Assembly: GCA_021779135.1 (NCBI GenBank)
Contig: JAJYBH010000007.1
Coordinates: 1-53,484, forward strand
Direction of reading: 5' to 3'
Source of the DNA: Deltaproteobacteria bacterium
GTDB lineage: Bacteria > Desulfobacterota > Desulfuromonadia > Geobacterales > Pseudopelobacteraceae
Length of the DNA stretch: 53,484 nt
Shown here: piece after piece, positions 17,477-26,156 of the stretch
Position numbering within the stretch: the first letter of the stretch is position 1
Layout of the letters: each line of letters opens with the position of its first letter
The notes under the pieces: model-generated
Told to the model about the DNA's origin: nothing
What the model saw: only the letters and a program-made list of their open reading frames with translations
Database searches by the model: none
Translations under genes and position numbers: made by a program

Positions 17477-17781
17477 GTGAGACAACAGGACTGGAAAATA
17501 CAAACGATGCGGATCAGGAGATGCAGAAACTGAAATTCATACTGGACATCCCCCTGCAACTGACTGTGGAGTTGGGAAGGACCAATCTGCTGGTAAAGGA
17601 GGTCCTGCAGCTGAATCAGGGCTCGGTGGTGGAACTTTCCAAGCTGGCCGGTGAACCGCTGGACGTGTTTATCAACTCAAAGCTGGTGGCCCGGGGCGAG
17701 GCGGTGGTGGTGAACGAGAAGTTCGGCGTGCGCCTGGTCGATGTCATCAGTCCCAATGAGCGGGTGGAAAAGGTCCTATGA
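17473..17781 (+). CDS. fliN: Flagellar motor switch protein FliN
   Basis: 102 residues, mostly the SpoA domain (LDIPLQLTVELGRTNLLVKEVLQLNQGSVVELSKLAGEPLDVFINSKLVARGEAVVV). FliN completes the C-ring. The start is taken as GTG 17473 because it overlaps the fliM stop in a GTGA and has GGAGGTGG just upstream; ATG 17449 would overlap fliM by 28 bases. Confidence 0.95.
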   Translation: MSETTGLENTNDADQEMQKLKFILDIPLQLTVELGRTNLLVKEVLQLNQGSVVELSKLAGEPLDVFINSKLVARGEAVVVNEKFGVRLVDVISPNERVEKVL

Positions 17782-18248
17782 GATACGCGATGCTTTCAGC
17801 GCTTGTTCTGGGTATTCCCGCTTCAGCCGCGGCCGCGGAAGGGGGGGAGGGTGGCTTCAGTTTTGCCGCCAGCCTGGTGCAGATGTTTGGCGCCCTGGCG
17901 GTGGTGCTCGGGCTTATCTATCTGGTCACCTACCTCTCCCGGCGCTGCTTAAAGGGAGGCTTCGGGCCCATGACCCGCCAGAGTTACATCCGGGTTGTGG
18001 AAACCAGGCACCTGGCGCCGAAGAAATCACTGCTGCTGGTGGAAGTTTCCGGAGAGTACCTCCTTCTCAGCAATGGCAGCGAGGGCATAAGCCTGATCAA
18101 GCAGATCGACATGCTGGAAGAGATCGAGGTCATCGAGTCGCCACGCGAGGCGGGAAATCCGGCCCTGGGGCGCTTCCAGGATAAACTGGACAGCATCATG
18201 TCCAAACTGCAGACTCCCCGCATGATGTCGCTCGAGCCGAGGAACTGA
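17778..18248 (+). CDS. fliO: Flagellar export protein FliO
   Basis: 156 residues. A signal-like hydrophobic N-terminus ([16 protein letters not shown]) and a second membrane helix ([21 protein letters not shown]) precede a small cytoplasmic domain ([27 protein letters not shown]), as in FliO. It helps assemble the FliP gate complex. It overlaps fliN by 4 bases and precedes fliP by 2. Confidence 0.92.
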   Translation: MRYAMLSALVLGIPASAAAAEGGEGGFSFAASLVQMFGALAVVLGLIYLVTYLSRRCLKGGFGPMTRQSYIRVVETRHLAPKKSLLLVEVSGEYLLLSNGSEGISLIKQIDMLEEIEVIESPREAGNPALGRFQDKLDSIMSKLQTPRMMSLEPRN

Positions 18249-18250
18249 CC

Positions 18251-19012
18251 ATGACCACACTCCGCAAAAGGGCCGCTCTCCTCATTGCCGCTGCCATCCT
18301 TGTATTGACCGCGAGTGTCGCGATGGCCGAACCGCTTGCCCTTCCCACGATCAGTGTCGGCATGGGGAAGGTCACCAAGCCGGGCGACATGGCCGTGGTG
18401 CTGCAGATATTCTTCCTGATGACCATCCTGTCGCTTGCGCCGGGACTCCTCATCATGACCTCATCGTTCACCCGCATCGTGGTGGTACTCTCTTTTCTGA
18501 GAACCGCCATGGGAACGCAACAGGCACCCTCCAACCAGATCGTCATCGGCCTCTCGCTGTTTTTGACCTTCTTCGTCATGTCGCCCGTGTGGCAGCAGGT
18601 CAATACCCAGGCCCTGCAACCCTACAAGGAGCAAAAGATATCCCAGGAGCAGGCCATCGAGTTGGGGGTGGCGCCGGTCAGGAAGTTCATGTTCTCCCAG
18701 ACCAGGGAAAAGGACCTGGCGCTCTTTATCAGTCTTTCCAAGCTTCCCCGGCCGAAAAACGCCGCAGACATACCGATCCTGACCCTGATCCCGGCCTTTA
18801 TCATCAGCGAGCTGAGGACCTCCTTCCAGATCGGTTTCCTGATCTACATCCCGTTTCTGGTGGTGGATATGGTGGTTGCATCGGTGCTCATGTCGATGGG
18901 GATGATGATGCTGCCGCCGGTGATGATCTCGCTCCCGTTCAAGATCCTCCTCTTTGTCCTGGTTGACGGGTGGGGGTTGGTGATCGGCTCCCTGGTAAAA
19001 AGCTTCGGCTAG
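18251..19012 (+). CDS. fliP: Flagellar export gate protein FliP
   Basis: 253 residues with a cleavable signal sequence ([17 protein letters not shown]) and four membrane helices. Family motifs are [52 protein letters not shown] and [15 protein letters not shown]. FliP forms the core of the export gate with FliQ and FliR. Confidence 0.98.
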   Translation: MTTLRKRAALLIAAAILVLTASVAMAEPLALPTISVGMGKVTKPGDMAVVLQIFFLMTILSLAPGLLIMTSSFTRIVVVLSFLRTAMGTQQAPSNQIVIGLSLFLTFFVMSPVWQQVNTQALQPYKEQKISQEQAIELGVAPVRKFMFSQTREKDLALFISLSKLPRPKNAADIPILTLIPAFIISELRTSFQIGFLIYIPFLVVDMVVASVLMSMGMMMLPPVMISLPFKILLFVLVDGWGLVIGSLVKSFG

Positions 19013-19033
19013 ATGGAAGCGCGCCTTTTCCGC

Positions 19034-19069
19034 AATTCACCTCTCACTATTCACCTTTCACGATTCACG
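19034..19069. repeat. ATTCAC-rich degenerate repeat in the fliP-fliQ spacer
   Basis: Four copies of (A/T)TTCAC separated by one to three bases, one of them within TCTCACTATTCAC, whose reverse complement is at 14382-14394. It fills the 65-base fliP-fliQ spacer, in a region where neighbouring genes almost touch. Confidence 0.65.
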
Positions 19070-19077
19070 AGGTTCTT

Positions 19078-19347
19078 ATGACACCCGAACTGGTCGTACA
19101 ACTGGCGCGCCGCAGTTTTGAAGCGACCCTGCTCCTTTCGGCGCCGCTGCTCATCTTCAGCCTGGTGGTCGGGCTATCCGTCAGCATCTTCCAGGCGGTC
19201 ACCTCGGTGAACGAGGCGACGCTCTCATTTGTCCCCAAGATCGTCGCGGTCATGGTGGCGATGATCATCTTCTTCCCCTGGATGATGAGTTACATGAGCG
19301 ACTTCACCCGCGAGATCTACGGCATGATCGCCAACATGCGGCACTGA
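19078..19347 (+). CDS. fliQ: Flagellar export gate protein FliQ
   Basis: 89 residues with two membrane helices (LLLSAPLLIFSLVVGLSVSIFQAV and IVAVMVAMIIFFPWMMSYM), typical FliQ. Start ATG 19078, with GAGG 8 bases upstream. An in-frame start at 18970 would overlap fliP and add 36 unrelated residues. Confidence 0.97.
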   Translation: MTPELVVQLARRSFEATLLLSAPLLIFSLVVGLSVSIFQAVTSVNEATLSFVPKIVAVMVAMIIFFPWMMSYMSDFTREIYGMIANMRH

Positions 19348-19350
19348 GCC

Positions 19351-20139
19351 ATGTTTCCCCAGTTCCACTTTCCCGATGTTTCCGAATTCGCCCTCTTCTC
19401 CCTGGTGCTGGGACGGATGGCCGGCCTCTTCTCCGCCATTCCCCTCTTCGGCGGCAAGATGGTCCCGGCCCGGGTCAAGGTGGCGACGGTCTTTGCCATG
19501 ACGCTGGTTTTCTTTCCCCTGGTCCGGGCCCGCTTGCCGCAGCTCCCGGCAGACTCGATATCCCTCGGACTTCTTTCCGTCAGGGAGGCGCTGATCGGCC
19601 TCTCCCTCGGCCTTCTCTCCCAGGTGATCTTTTCCGCCGTCGAGTTCTGCGGACAGATCATCGGACTGCAGATGGGGTTCAGCGCCGCCTCGCAATTCGA
19701 CCCCGCCATGGGGACGCAGGTCTCCATCATGTCGGTCATGCAAAACCTGCTCGCCGTTCTGCTCTTCATGACCCTGGGCATGCACCACGTCTTTATCCGC
19801 GCCATCGTGGAAAGCTACGCGGTGGTCCCTCTGGGCGCCTGGCACATGAGCGGCGAGCTGCTCCAGTTCGTGATCGCCACCACCACCGGGGTGTTCATCC
19901 TGGCCATCAAGCTAGCCGCGCCGGTCATGGCCTCACTGCTGGCGGCGACCGTCGCCCTGGGGGTCATGGCGCGCTCCTTCCCGCAGATGAACATCTTCAT
20001 GATCAGTTTTCCGGTCAACATCAGCCTCGGCTTCACGGTGCTGGGAGTCACGCTCCTGGTATTCTTCCGCACCCTCGGCCACGCCTTTGACGCCCTTGGG
20101 CAGCAGATCAACGCACTGTTCCGGATCCTGGGCGGCTAA
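19351..20139 (+). CDS. fliR: Flagellar export gate protein FliR
   Basis: 262 residues, very hydrophobic, six or so helices. Family motifs include FSAIPLFGGKMVPARVKV and GLQMGFSAASQFDPAMGTQVSIM. FliR joins FliP and FliQ in the gate. Spacing to fliQ and flhB is 3 bases each, so they are co-translated. Confidence 0.97.
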   Translation: MFPQFHFPDVSEFALFSLVLGRMAGLFSAIPLFGGKMVPARVKVATVFAMTLVFFPLVRARLPQLPADSISLGLLSVREALIGLSLGLLSQVIFSAVEFCGQIIGLQMGFSAASQFDPAMGTQVSIMSVMQNLLAVLLFMTLGMHHVFIRAIVESYAVVPLGAWHMSGELLQFVIATTTGVFILAIKLAAPVMASLLAATVALGVMARSFPQMNIFMISFPVNISLGFTVLGVTLLVFFRTLGHAFDALGQQINALFRILGG

Positions 20140-20142
20140 CCC

Positions 20143-21207
20143 ATGTCCGCCGAAGATAAAGATTCCAAAACCGAAAAACCGACCGGCAAGCGCCTCGAAG
20201 ATGCGAGGAAGAAGGACGCCCCCCCCCAAAGCCGGGACCTCACCTCCATTGTCACCCTGTTCGCCGCCGTCTTCACCCTGTACTACACCGGCAGTTACAT
20301 GTTCGGCACGCTGCGGGAGTCGAGCCGCGAGATCCTGGCCGGCATGGGTACCTACCAGGTCACCGAGGTGGGGGTCTACAGCCTGATGCTGAAGCTCATG
20401 GGGACCATGGCGCTGGTGCTCGGTCCCTATCTGCTTACGGTAATGGCCGCCGGGATCGCCGTCAACTTCGCCCAGGGGGGGATCGGGTTCTCCTGGGATA
20501 AACTCTCCTTCAAATTCGAAAAACTGAACCCGGTCAACGGCTTCCAGAAGATTTTCAAGAAGGATTCTCTGGTGGATCTGGCCAAATCCATGCTGAAGAT
20601 CGTCATCGTCGGATACGTCTCCTATCGGGTCATTCGCGGCCAGGAGGACGCCCTGTCCTACATGAGCGATCGCGATATCAGCGATATCTTTGCCTTTGTC
20701 GGCCGTTTGGCCTTCAAGATCATCGTCAACAGTTGCGAGGTGCTGCTCGTCCTGGCATTCCTCGATCTGGCCTTCGTCAAGTGGCGTTATCTGGAGAACC
20801 TGCGCATGACCAAGCAAGAGGTCAAGCAGGAAAACAAGGATTCGGAAGGGGACCAGCAGATCAAGGGGAAAATACGCCGGCTGCAGTTCGAACAGTCGCG
20901 CCGGCGGATGATGAAGATTATTCCCACCGCCGACGTGATCATCACCAACCCGACCCACTTCGCGGTTGCCCTCAGGTATGACCGCGACAGGATGGCGGCG
21001 CCGATTGTCATCGCCAAGGGAGCCGACCATCTGGCCCAGCGGATCAAGGCGATCGCCAAGGAAAACCGTGTAATGCTGGTGGAGAACCGTTTTCTGGCCC
21101 GGGAACTGTACGCCAGCGTCAAGGAAGGGCAGGAGATCCCGGAAAATCTGTACGCGGCCGTGGCCGAGGTTCTGGCCTATGTGTTCAGTCTGAAGGGGAG
21201 GATTTGA
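20143..21207 (+). CDS. flhB: Flagellar export switch protein FlhB
   Basis: 354 residues. The N-terminal EKPTGKRLEDARKKDAPPQSR is typical, with four membrane helices and a cytoplasmic domain carrying the self-cleavage site NPTH (269-272). Cleavage between Asn and Pro changes export from hook to filament substrates under FliK control. Last gene of the operon; it converges on a minus-strand CheW-like ORF 21 bases away. Confidence 0.98.
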   Translation: MSAEDKDSKTEKPTGKRLEDARKKDAPPQSRDLTSIVTLFAAVFTLYYTGSYMFGTLRESSREILAGMGTYQVTEVGVYSLMLKLMGTMALVLGPYLLTVMAAGIAVNFAQGGIGFSWDKLSFKFEKLNPVNGFQKIFKKDSLVDLAKSMLKIVIVGYVSYRVIRGQEDALSYMSDRDISDIFAFVGRLAFKIIVNSCEVLLVLAFLDLAFVKWRYLENLRMTKQEVKQENKDSEGDQQIKGKIRRLQFEQSRRRMMKIIPTADVIITNPTHFAVALRYDRDRMAAPIVIAKGADHLAQRIKAIAKENRVMLVENRFLARELYASVKEGQEIPENLYAAVAEVLAYVFSLKGRI

Positions 21208-21228
21208 GGCGGTTTGATTGCCTTGGAT

Positions 21229-21447
21229 TTATTTCCGCAATGAGATGATCGGAATCAATTTGCCGTGCATATTCATGATCCCTTCAACATAGGCCGGCGT
21301 GTTGAGCATGGCGATGAGATTCGCCATGCTGCCGCCATTTGAGTTCAAGCCGCATTCCCCGGCATCCTGGGAGCAGTTGACCAGTAGCTGGATCAGTTCG
21401 CTGGATGTGTTGCTGCATTCAGTTTGTGTCGTCGGCAGGCTTGCCAT
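21229..21447 (-). CDS. Truncated CheW-like small protein
   Basis: 72 residues. SSELIQLLVN and the end, LNTPAYVEGIMNMHGKLIPIISLRK, match the N-terminal half of the neighbouring CheW (SELVQLVSF; PDTPPYIEGIINLRGTVIPIVSLRR). The frame stops exactly after the IPIxSLR strand, so the second half of the CheW fold is missing. In between it differs, with two Cys residues and a SNGGS stretch instead of the usual VREIIRMPTITR. A GGGAGG ribosome-binding site lies about 10 bases before ATG 21447. It may be a relic of a cheW duplication or a small functional protein; I cannot decide. Confidence 0.55.
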   Translation of the reverse strand: MASLPTTQTECSNTSSELIQLLVNCSQDAGECGLNSNGGSMANLIAMLNTPAYVEGIMNMHGKLIPIISLRK

Positions 21448-21527
21448 GGTATATTTCCCTCCCGGTAAGAATTTGAATCGGGGTGATTCGTGCCATCGAT
21501 GCATATGTTGGCAACCCGATCATGTCT

Positions 21528-22028
21528 CTACAGCATCTCCGCCAGGCAGTCCCGCTCATCATCCGAGAACATCCGGTCGATATCCAGAATGATCAGCAAA
21601 CGTTCGGCATGGCTGACGACACCGCTTATGTATTCACGGCCGATGCCGCCGGAGAGAACCAGCGCGGGTGGCGGTTTGATCTCGCCGCGCCGGATGCGGA
21701 TGACTTCCGAGACCGCATCCACGATGAAGCCGATCTGGCTGCCGGCCACGTCCATGATAATGATGCGGGTCTGGGCGCACTGTTCGTGCTCCATCAGGTT
21801 GAAGCGCCTGCGCAGGGAGACGATCGGGATGACCGTCCCGCGCAGGTTGATGATCCCCTCGATGTACGGCGGCGTGTCGGGCATCCTGGTGATGGTCGGC
21901 ATGCGGATGATCTCGCGTACCTTCAGCACCTCGACTCCATACTCTTCCTCCGCCAGCATGAAGCTGACCAGTTGGACCAGTTCACTGCCGGTCTCGATCG
22001 AATGTTTGGCTTTGGCCGATTCTGACAT
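21528..22028 (-). CDS. cheW: Chemotaxis coupling protein CheW
   Basis: 166 residues, full length. CheW couples receptors to the kinase CheA at the inner face of the membrane. Motifs present are EEYGVEVLKVREIIRMP, PPYIEGIINLRGTVIPIVSLR and GFIVDAVSEVIRI. AGGAG precedes the ATG. It lies 29 bases downstream of an MCP gene and is presumably transcribed with it from the sigma-28 promoter at 23780. A second full CheW is encoded at 44719. Confidence 0.95.
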   Translation of the reverse strand: MSESAKAKHSIETGSELVQLVSFMLAEEEYGVEVLKVREIIRMPTITRMPDTPPYIEGIINLRGTVIPIVSLRRRFNLMEHEQCAQTRIIIMDVAGSQIGFIVDAVSEVIRIRRGEIKPPPALVLSGGIGREYISGVVSHAERLLIILDIDRMFSDDERDCLAEML

Positions 22029-22057
22029 GATTTCTCCTGACGCTGAGCTTGTCGAAG

Positions 22058-23710
22058 CTACGACAACTTGAAATGACGTACCATGACCTGCAGTTCCTCG
22101 GCGATGCTGTTCAACTGGCTGGCGGCCTGGGAGGATTCGTGGGCCCCGCGGGCGGTACCCTGGACGACCTCGGTGATCTGCATCATGTTGTTGCTGATCT
22201 CGCTGGTGGTGGCGGTCTGCTCCTCGGCGGCGGTGGCGATCTGGTTGATCTGCATGGTTACTTCGCCGATCTGCTGGAGGATGCTCTGGATGGCCTCTCC
22301 GGAGCGGGCGGATTCCTTCCGTCCGTATTCTACCTTGTGGACCCCTTCTTCCATGGCTGAAACCGCGGCCCTGGTTTCATTCTGGATGCCCTTGATCATC
22401 TCTCCGATCTCGCGGGTGGCCCGGGTGGTGCGCTCGGCAAGGGCGCGCACCTCGTCGGCAACCACGGCAAAGCCTCGTCCCTGGTCACCGGCCCGGGCGG
22501 CCTCGATGGCCGCATTGAGGGCCAGCAGGTTGGTCTGGTCGGCGATGTCCTCGATCGTGCCGATGATCTCCCCGATCTGGTCGGAGCGCTCCCCGAGGCT
22601 CGCAATGGTTACGGAGGTCGTCTGCACCCGGTCGGCGATCTGGTTCATGATTTCCACGGTGCCTTCCACGACAGCCGCGCCATCCTCGGCCTTCTGGCTG
22701 GCATGCCGGGAAGATTCGGCCGCCATGCTGCAGTTCAGGGCGATATCGTTGGAGGTCGCCGACATCTCCTCGCTGGCGGTTGCCACCGTGGCCGCCTGTG
22801 AGGCAACCTCCTCGGCGCCGGTCGCCATCTGCTCCGAGGTGCTGTAAACCTGGGTGGCCGCTGTGGCGACCCGGCCGGAGGTCTGGGCGACCTGTCCAAT
22901 CAGGGAGGCAATAGACTCGACCATGGCATTGAAGGCCTGACCGACACGTCCCATCTCGTCGTTGGCAATTCTTTTGATGCGGATGGTCAGGTCTCCGCCG
23001 GCCAGGCGGTCGGCCGCCTCGGCCAGTTCGTTGCTGGAGCGGGTGATGCCGCGAATGACGAAGAACGAGATCAGCGCCGCTATGATGATTGTCAGTGCCA
23101 CGAGCGCCACGGTGATCGCGATGGAGCGAATATAAGAGGCCTCAGCTTTCTTGAAGTTGTTCTCGGCCTGGGAATACTCCTTGCCGTCCAGTTCGTCGAT
23201 TATTTTGGTGGCCTCCTTGGCCAGGGGGTTGATCTTGGTCAGGGTCAGGTCCACCGCCAGGTCGTAATCGCCGGCCTTGACAGCGGCGATGCAGGGTTTG
23301 AGGCCCTCGTTCTCCAGCTTGGCGTGCTCGATCTTGAAGTCGTCGGCCAGCTTCACCTCGGCCGCGTTGTTCCTGTCCAGTGAAGCGGTATAGGTTTCCC
23401 AGACCTTGTCGATCTCCTGAATCTTGTTCTCCGCCAGGTCGAGATGCACAGACACCGGGTGATCGTGCAGCTTGCTGGATGCATGGCTGGGGTCATGCTG
23501 CATGGACAACAGGAGCTGAATCCTGTTTTCGCGTATCAACCTGGCGATTTCAGCCAGTTTCTTGACTCCCACCATGTTCTCCTTGAAGATCACCCCCATC
23601 TCTTCGTTGGCGGCTTTCAGGGCCAACAGGCCGCTCCCGCCGATAATCGCGATAAAGATGCTGGTCAGGGCAATCATGGATATCAATCTGGTCTTGATCG
23701 TCAGGTTCAT
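22058..23710 (-). CDS. Methyl-accepting chemotaxis protein, four-helix-bundle sensor type
   Basis: 550 residues. Membrane helix 1 is about 10-32 ([22 protein letters not shown]), then a periplasmic helical sensor of about 160 residues resembling the 4HB/TarH type, then helix 2 ([23 protein letters not shown]) and a HAMP domain. The cytoplasmic signalling tip [20 protein letters not shown] is intact. The ligand cannot be told from the sequence. It is divergent from flhA and downstream of its own sigma-28 promoter. Confidence 0.95.
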   Translation of the reverse strand: MNLTIKTRLISMIALTSIFIAIIGGSGLLALKAANEEMGVIFKENMVGVKKLAEIARLIRENRIQLLLSMQHDPSHASSKLHDHPVSVHLDLAENKIQEIDKVWETYTASLDRNNAAEVKLADDFKIEHAKLENEGLKPCIAAVKAGDYDLAVDLTLTKINPLAKEATKIIDELDGKEYSQAENNFKKAEASYIRSIAITVALVALTIIIAALISFFVIRGITRSSNELAEAADRLAGGDLTIRIKRIANDEMGRVGQAFNAMVESIASLIGQVAQTSGRVATAATQVYSTSEQMATGAEEVASQAATVATASEEMSATSNDIALNCSMAAESSRHASQKAEDGAAVVEGTVEIMNQIADRVQTTSVTIASLGERSDQIGEIIGTIEDIADQTNLLALNAAIEAARAGDQGRGFAVVADEVRALAERTTRATREIGEMIKGIQNETRAAVSAMEEGVHKVEYGRKESARSGEAIQSILQQIGEVTMQINQIATAAEEQTATTSEISNNMMQITEVVQGTARGAHESSQAASQLNSIAEELQVMVRHFKLS

Positions 23711-23779
23711 GCCGGTTTCTCCTTTTCTGGTACGAATCTATGAGAACGTTTTCAGGGGTACCGCAGCCCTCAGACATGC

Positions 23780-23806
23780 TCATCGGCAGGGCGCCACAAA
23801 ACTTAA
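23780..23806 (-). promoter_or_regulatory. FliA (sigma-28) promoter of the mcp-cheW operon
   Basis: Read on the minus strand, TTAAGTTT (-35) is followed by GCCGATGA (-10), with 15 bases between TTAA and the -10. The distance to the mcp ATG at 23710 is about 70 bases. Confidence 0.7.
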
Positions 23807-23881
23807 GAATAATTTACGTACTGAAATGAAAGAGCTTTCACCCAGGCCTGTTGTCGTCTGGTCCGGTCGAAACCGGCCCAA

Positions 23882-23895
23882 GTCAAAACCTTGAC
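23882..23895 (+). promoter_or_regulatory. FleQ-like activator box upstream of flhA
   Basis: GTCAAAACCTTGAC fits GTCA-N6-TGAC and differs from the fliL box at only two positions. It lies 109 bases before the flhA sigma-54 promoter. Confidence 0.55.
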
Positions 23896-24003
23896 CTCCC
23901 CATCCTGATAACCGCTGCCAGTGTCAAACTCCCGTCTCGTTTTCGATAGGTGCTCAATCGTTAACTCACGGTAATTACAGTAAAAAATCACCTTGGATAA
24001 CGC

Positions 24004-24019
24004 TGGCATAGCGGTTGCA
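24004..24019 (+). promoter_or_regulatory. RpoN (sigma-54) promoter of the flhA operon
   Basis: TGGCATAGCGGTTGCA with GG-N10-GC spacing. The expected start near 24030 lies about 40 bases before the flhA ATG. Because the promoter overlaps an in-frame TTG at 24015, that longer start can be excluded. Confidence 0.88.
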
Positions 24020-24068
24020 CTACCTGACTGCAAGCAGGACTTATTATGCGGATACAGGGGAACTCTTC

Positions 24069-26156
24069 ATGGCAAATCAGGCGGTCCTGACACTCGACGG
24101 ACAGTCATTCAGGAAAAACTCCGACATCATCATGGCGGTAGCGCTGATCGGGGTGCTGGCGCTGATGATCGTTCCCCTGCCGGCTTTTCTTCTCGACATC
24201 TTTCTGGCGGCCAACATAACCGTGGCCCTGGCGATTCTGCTGATCACGCTCTACACCACGCAGGCGCTCGATTTTTCCGTGTTCCCCTCGGTCCTCCTGG
24301 TGACCACGCTCTTCCGCCTGGCGCTCAACATCGCCTCCACCCGCCTGATCCTGCTCCACGGCAGCGAAGGGCCGGAGGCGGCCGGTGCGGTCATCAAATC
24401 CTTCGGACAGTTCGTGGTGGGCGGGAATTACGTGGTCGGCGCGGTCCTGTTCCTGATCCTGGTCGTCATCAACTTTGTCGTCATCACCAAGGGCGCCGGT
24501 CGCGTGGCCGAGGTTGCGGCCCGTTTCACCCTGGACGCCATGCCCGGCAAGCAGATGGCCATCGATGCCGATCTCTCTACGGGGGCGATCACCGAACGGG
24601 AAGCCAAGGCGCGCCGGGTCAAGATTGCCCGCGAGGCCGACTTCTACGGTTCGATGGACGGCGCCAGCAAGTTTGTCCGCGGGGACGCCGTTGCGGGGAT
24701 CATGATCATGATGATCAACCTGATCGGCGGTTTCGTCATCGGTGTCTGGCAGCAGGGGATGCCGCTCGACACCGCACTGGCCAACTACAGCCTGCTGACC
24801 GTCGGTGAAGGGCTCATGGCCCAGATCCCGGCCCTGATCATCTCGACCGCGGCCGGCATCATCGTCACCAGGTCGGCTGACGAAAAGAGTTTCGGCCACG
24901 AGATCAGCGGCCAGTTCCTCAATTACCCCAAGGTGTTCTACGTGGTCTCCGCCGTGCTCTTCGCCTTTGCCCTCATCCCGCAGATCCCGCACTTCGCCTT
25001 CTTCCTGCTTTCCGGCGTCTCCTACCTGGCCGGGAGGATCGCCCGTGAAAAGGTGCAGGAGGTCGATAACGGGCAGGAAATGCTGACCGCGGCTGGCAAC
25101 GAGGATGCCGGCGAACAGATCGGCTCGATCAAGCCGCTGGAACTTTTGGAGCTGGAGGTCGGCTATGGGCTGGTGCCGCTGGTGGACGCTGCCCAGGCCG
25201 GGGAACTGCTCGACCGCATCCGCAATATCCGTCGCCAGTACGCCCAGAAGATGGGCTTCATCATCCCTCCCATCCATATTCACGACAACCTGCAGTTGCG
25301 GCCCTACGAGTACAACGTCCTCATCAAGGGGGCCAAGGTTGCGGGAGGTGAGTTGACCGGCCAGTACCTGGCCATGGATTCGGGGGCCACCTCCGGGGAA
25401 GTGGCGGGAGAGCGCACCACCGAGCCGGTCTTCGGGCTGCCGGCCGTCTGGATCCGCGCCGCGGACAAGGACCAGGCCCAGCTCTTCGGCTACACGGTGG
25501 TGGACAGCACCACCATCATCGCCACGCACATCGGCGAAATCATCAAAAAGCACGCCCACGAGATGGTGGGCCGCCAGGAATTGCAGCAGCTCCTGGACAA
25601 CCTGGCCACGGTCTGCCCCAAGGTGGTCGAAGACCTGGTTCCGTCACTGCTCAGTCTCGGAACCGTGCTGCGGGTTATCAGAAACCTGCTCCGGGAAGGG
25701 GTGTCCATCCGCGATCTGCGCACCATCGTGGAGACCCTGGCCGATTACGGCTCCCTCACCAAGGACCCGGACATGTTGACCGAATTCGTGCGCCAGACCA
25801 TGGGTCGCTACATAGTCGAGCAGTACAAGAAGGACGACGACACCCTCTGCATGCTGAGCCTGGACCGGAGCGTGGAGGAAGCCGTCATCGACGGGGTGCA
25901 GACATCCGAGCAGGGCAACTACCTGGCCATCGAACCGAACACCGTCCAGCATATCCTTTTCAACCTCCGGCATGAGATGGAGAAATTCAACCAGTCCGGA
26001 ACCAGCCCGCTCCTGATCGCATCACCTTCCATCAGGCGCCACGTGAAGAAACTGACGGAACGATTCATGCCGAACCTGGCGGTACTCTCCCATAACGAGA
26101 TCCCGCCGAATATTAAAATCCAATCTCTAGGGGTGGTGAGTCTCAATGCAAATTAA
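24069..26156 (+). CDS. flhA: Flagellar export gate protein FlhA
   Basis: 695 residues, normal. The N-terminal half has about eight membrane helices and the FHIPEP-family blocks (VLLVTTLFRLALNIASTRLIL, FVVITKGAGRVAEVAARFTLDAMPGKQMAID). The cytoplasmic half (from about 340) binds chaperone-substrate complexes. Start ATG 24069 (MANQAVLTLDG) lies downstream of the sigma-54 promoter. Its end overlaps flhF by 11 bases. Confidence 0.97.
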   Translation: MANQAVLTLDGQSFRKNSDIIMAVALIGVLALMIVPLPAFLLDIFLAANITVALAILLITLYTTQALDFSVFPSVLLVTTLFRLALNIASTRLILLHGSEGPEAAGAVIKSFGQFVVGGNYVVGAVLFLILVVINFVVITKGAGRVAEVAARFTLDAMPGKQMAIDADLSTGAITEREAKARRVKIAREADFYGSMDGASKFVRGDAVAGIMIMMINLIGGFVIGVWQQGMPLDTALANYSLLTVGEGLMAQIPALIISTAAGIIVTRSADEKSFGHEISGQFLNYPKVFYVVSAVLFAFALIPQIPHFAFFLLSGVSYLAGRIAREKVQEVDNGQEMLTAAGNEDAGEQIGSIKPLELLELEVGYGLVPLVDAAQAGELLDRIRNIRRQYAQKMGFIIPPIHIHDNLQLRPYEYNVLIKGAKVAGGELTGQYLAMDSGATSGEVAGERTTEPVFGLPAVWIRAADKDQAQLFGYTVVDSTTIIATHIGEIIKKHAHEMVGRQELQQLLDNLATVCPKVVEDLVPSLLSLGTVLRVIRNLLREGVSIRDLRTIVETLADYGSLTKDPDMLTEFVRQTMGRYIVEQYKKDDDTLCMLSLDRSVEEAVIDGVQTSEQGNYLAIEPNTVQHILFNLRHEMEKFNQSGTSPLLIASPSIRRHVKKLTERFMPNLAVLSHNEIPPNIKIQSLGVVSLNAN

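Larger units (their letters stand above)
23711..24068. other. Divergent control region between mcp and flhA
   Basis: 358 bases without a convincing gene. Leftward it carries a sigma-28 promoter (23780-23806), rightward a FleQ-like box (23882-23895) and a sigma-54 promoter (24004-24019). A 13-mer, GTAATTACAGTAA (23971-23983), also occurs at 44541-44553 upstream of the second cheW. The 76-codon minus-strand frame here overlaps these signals and has no family resemblance. Confidence 0.7.

Noticed and set aside
23942-23949. Second rightward sigma-28 -10 (TTCGATAG) before flhA
   Set aside because: No TAAA at the correct distance; the sigma-54 promoter explains flhA.
24105-25559. 484-codon minus-strand frame antisense to flhA
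   Set aside because: Shadow frame with an Asp/Gly/His/Arg-rich low-information product; FlhA motifs are clear on the plus strand.
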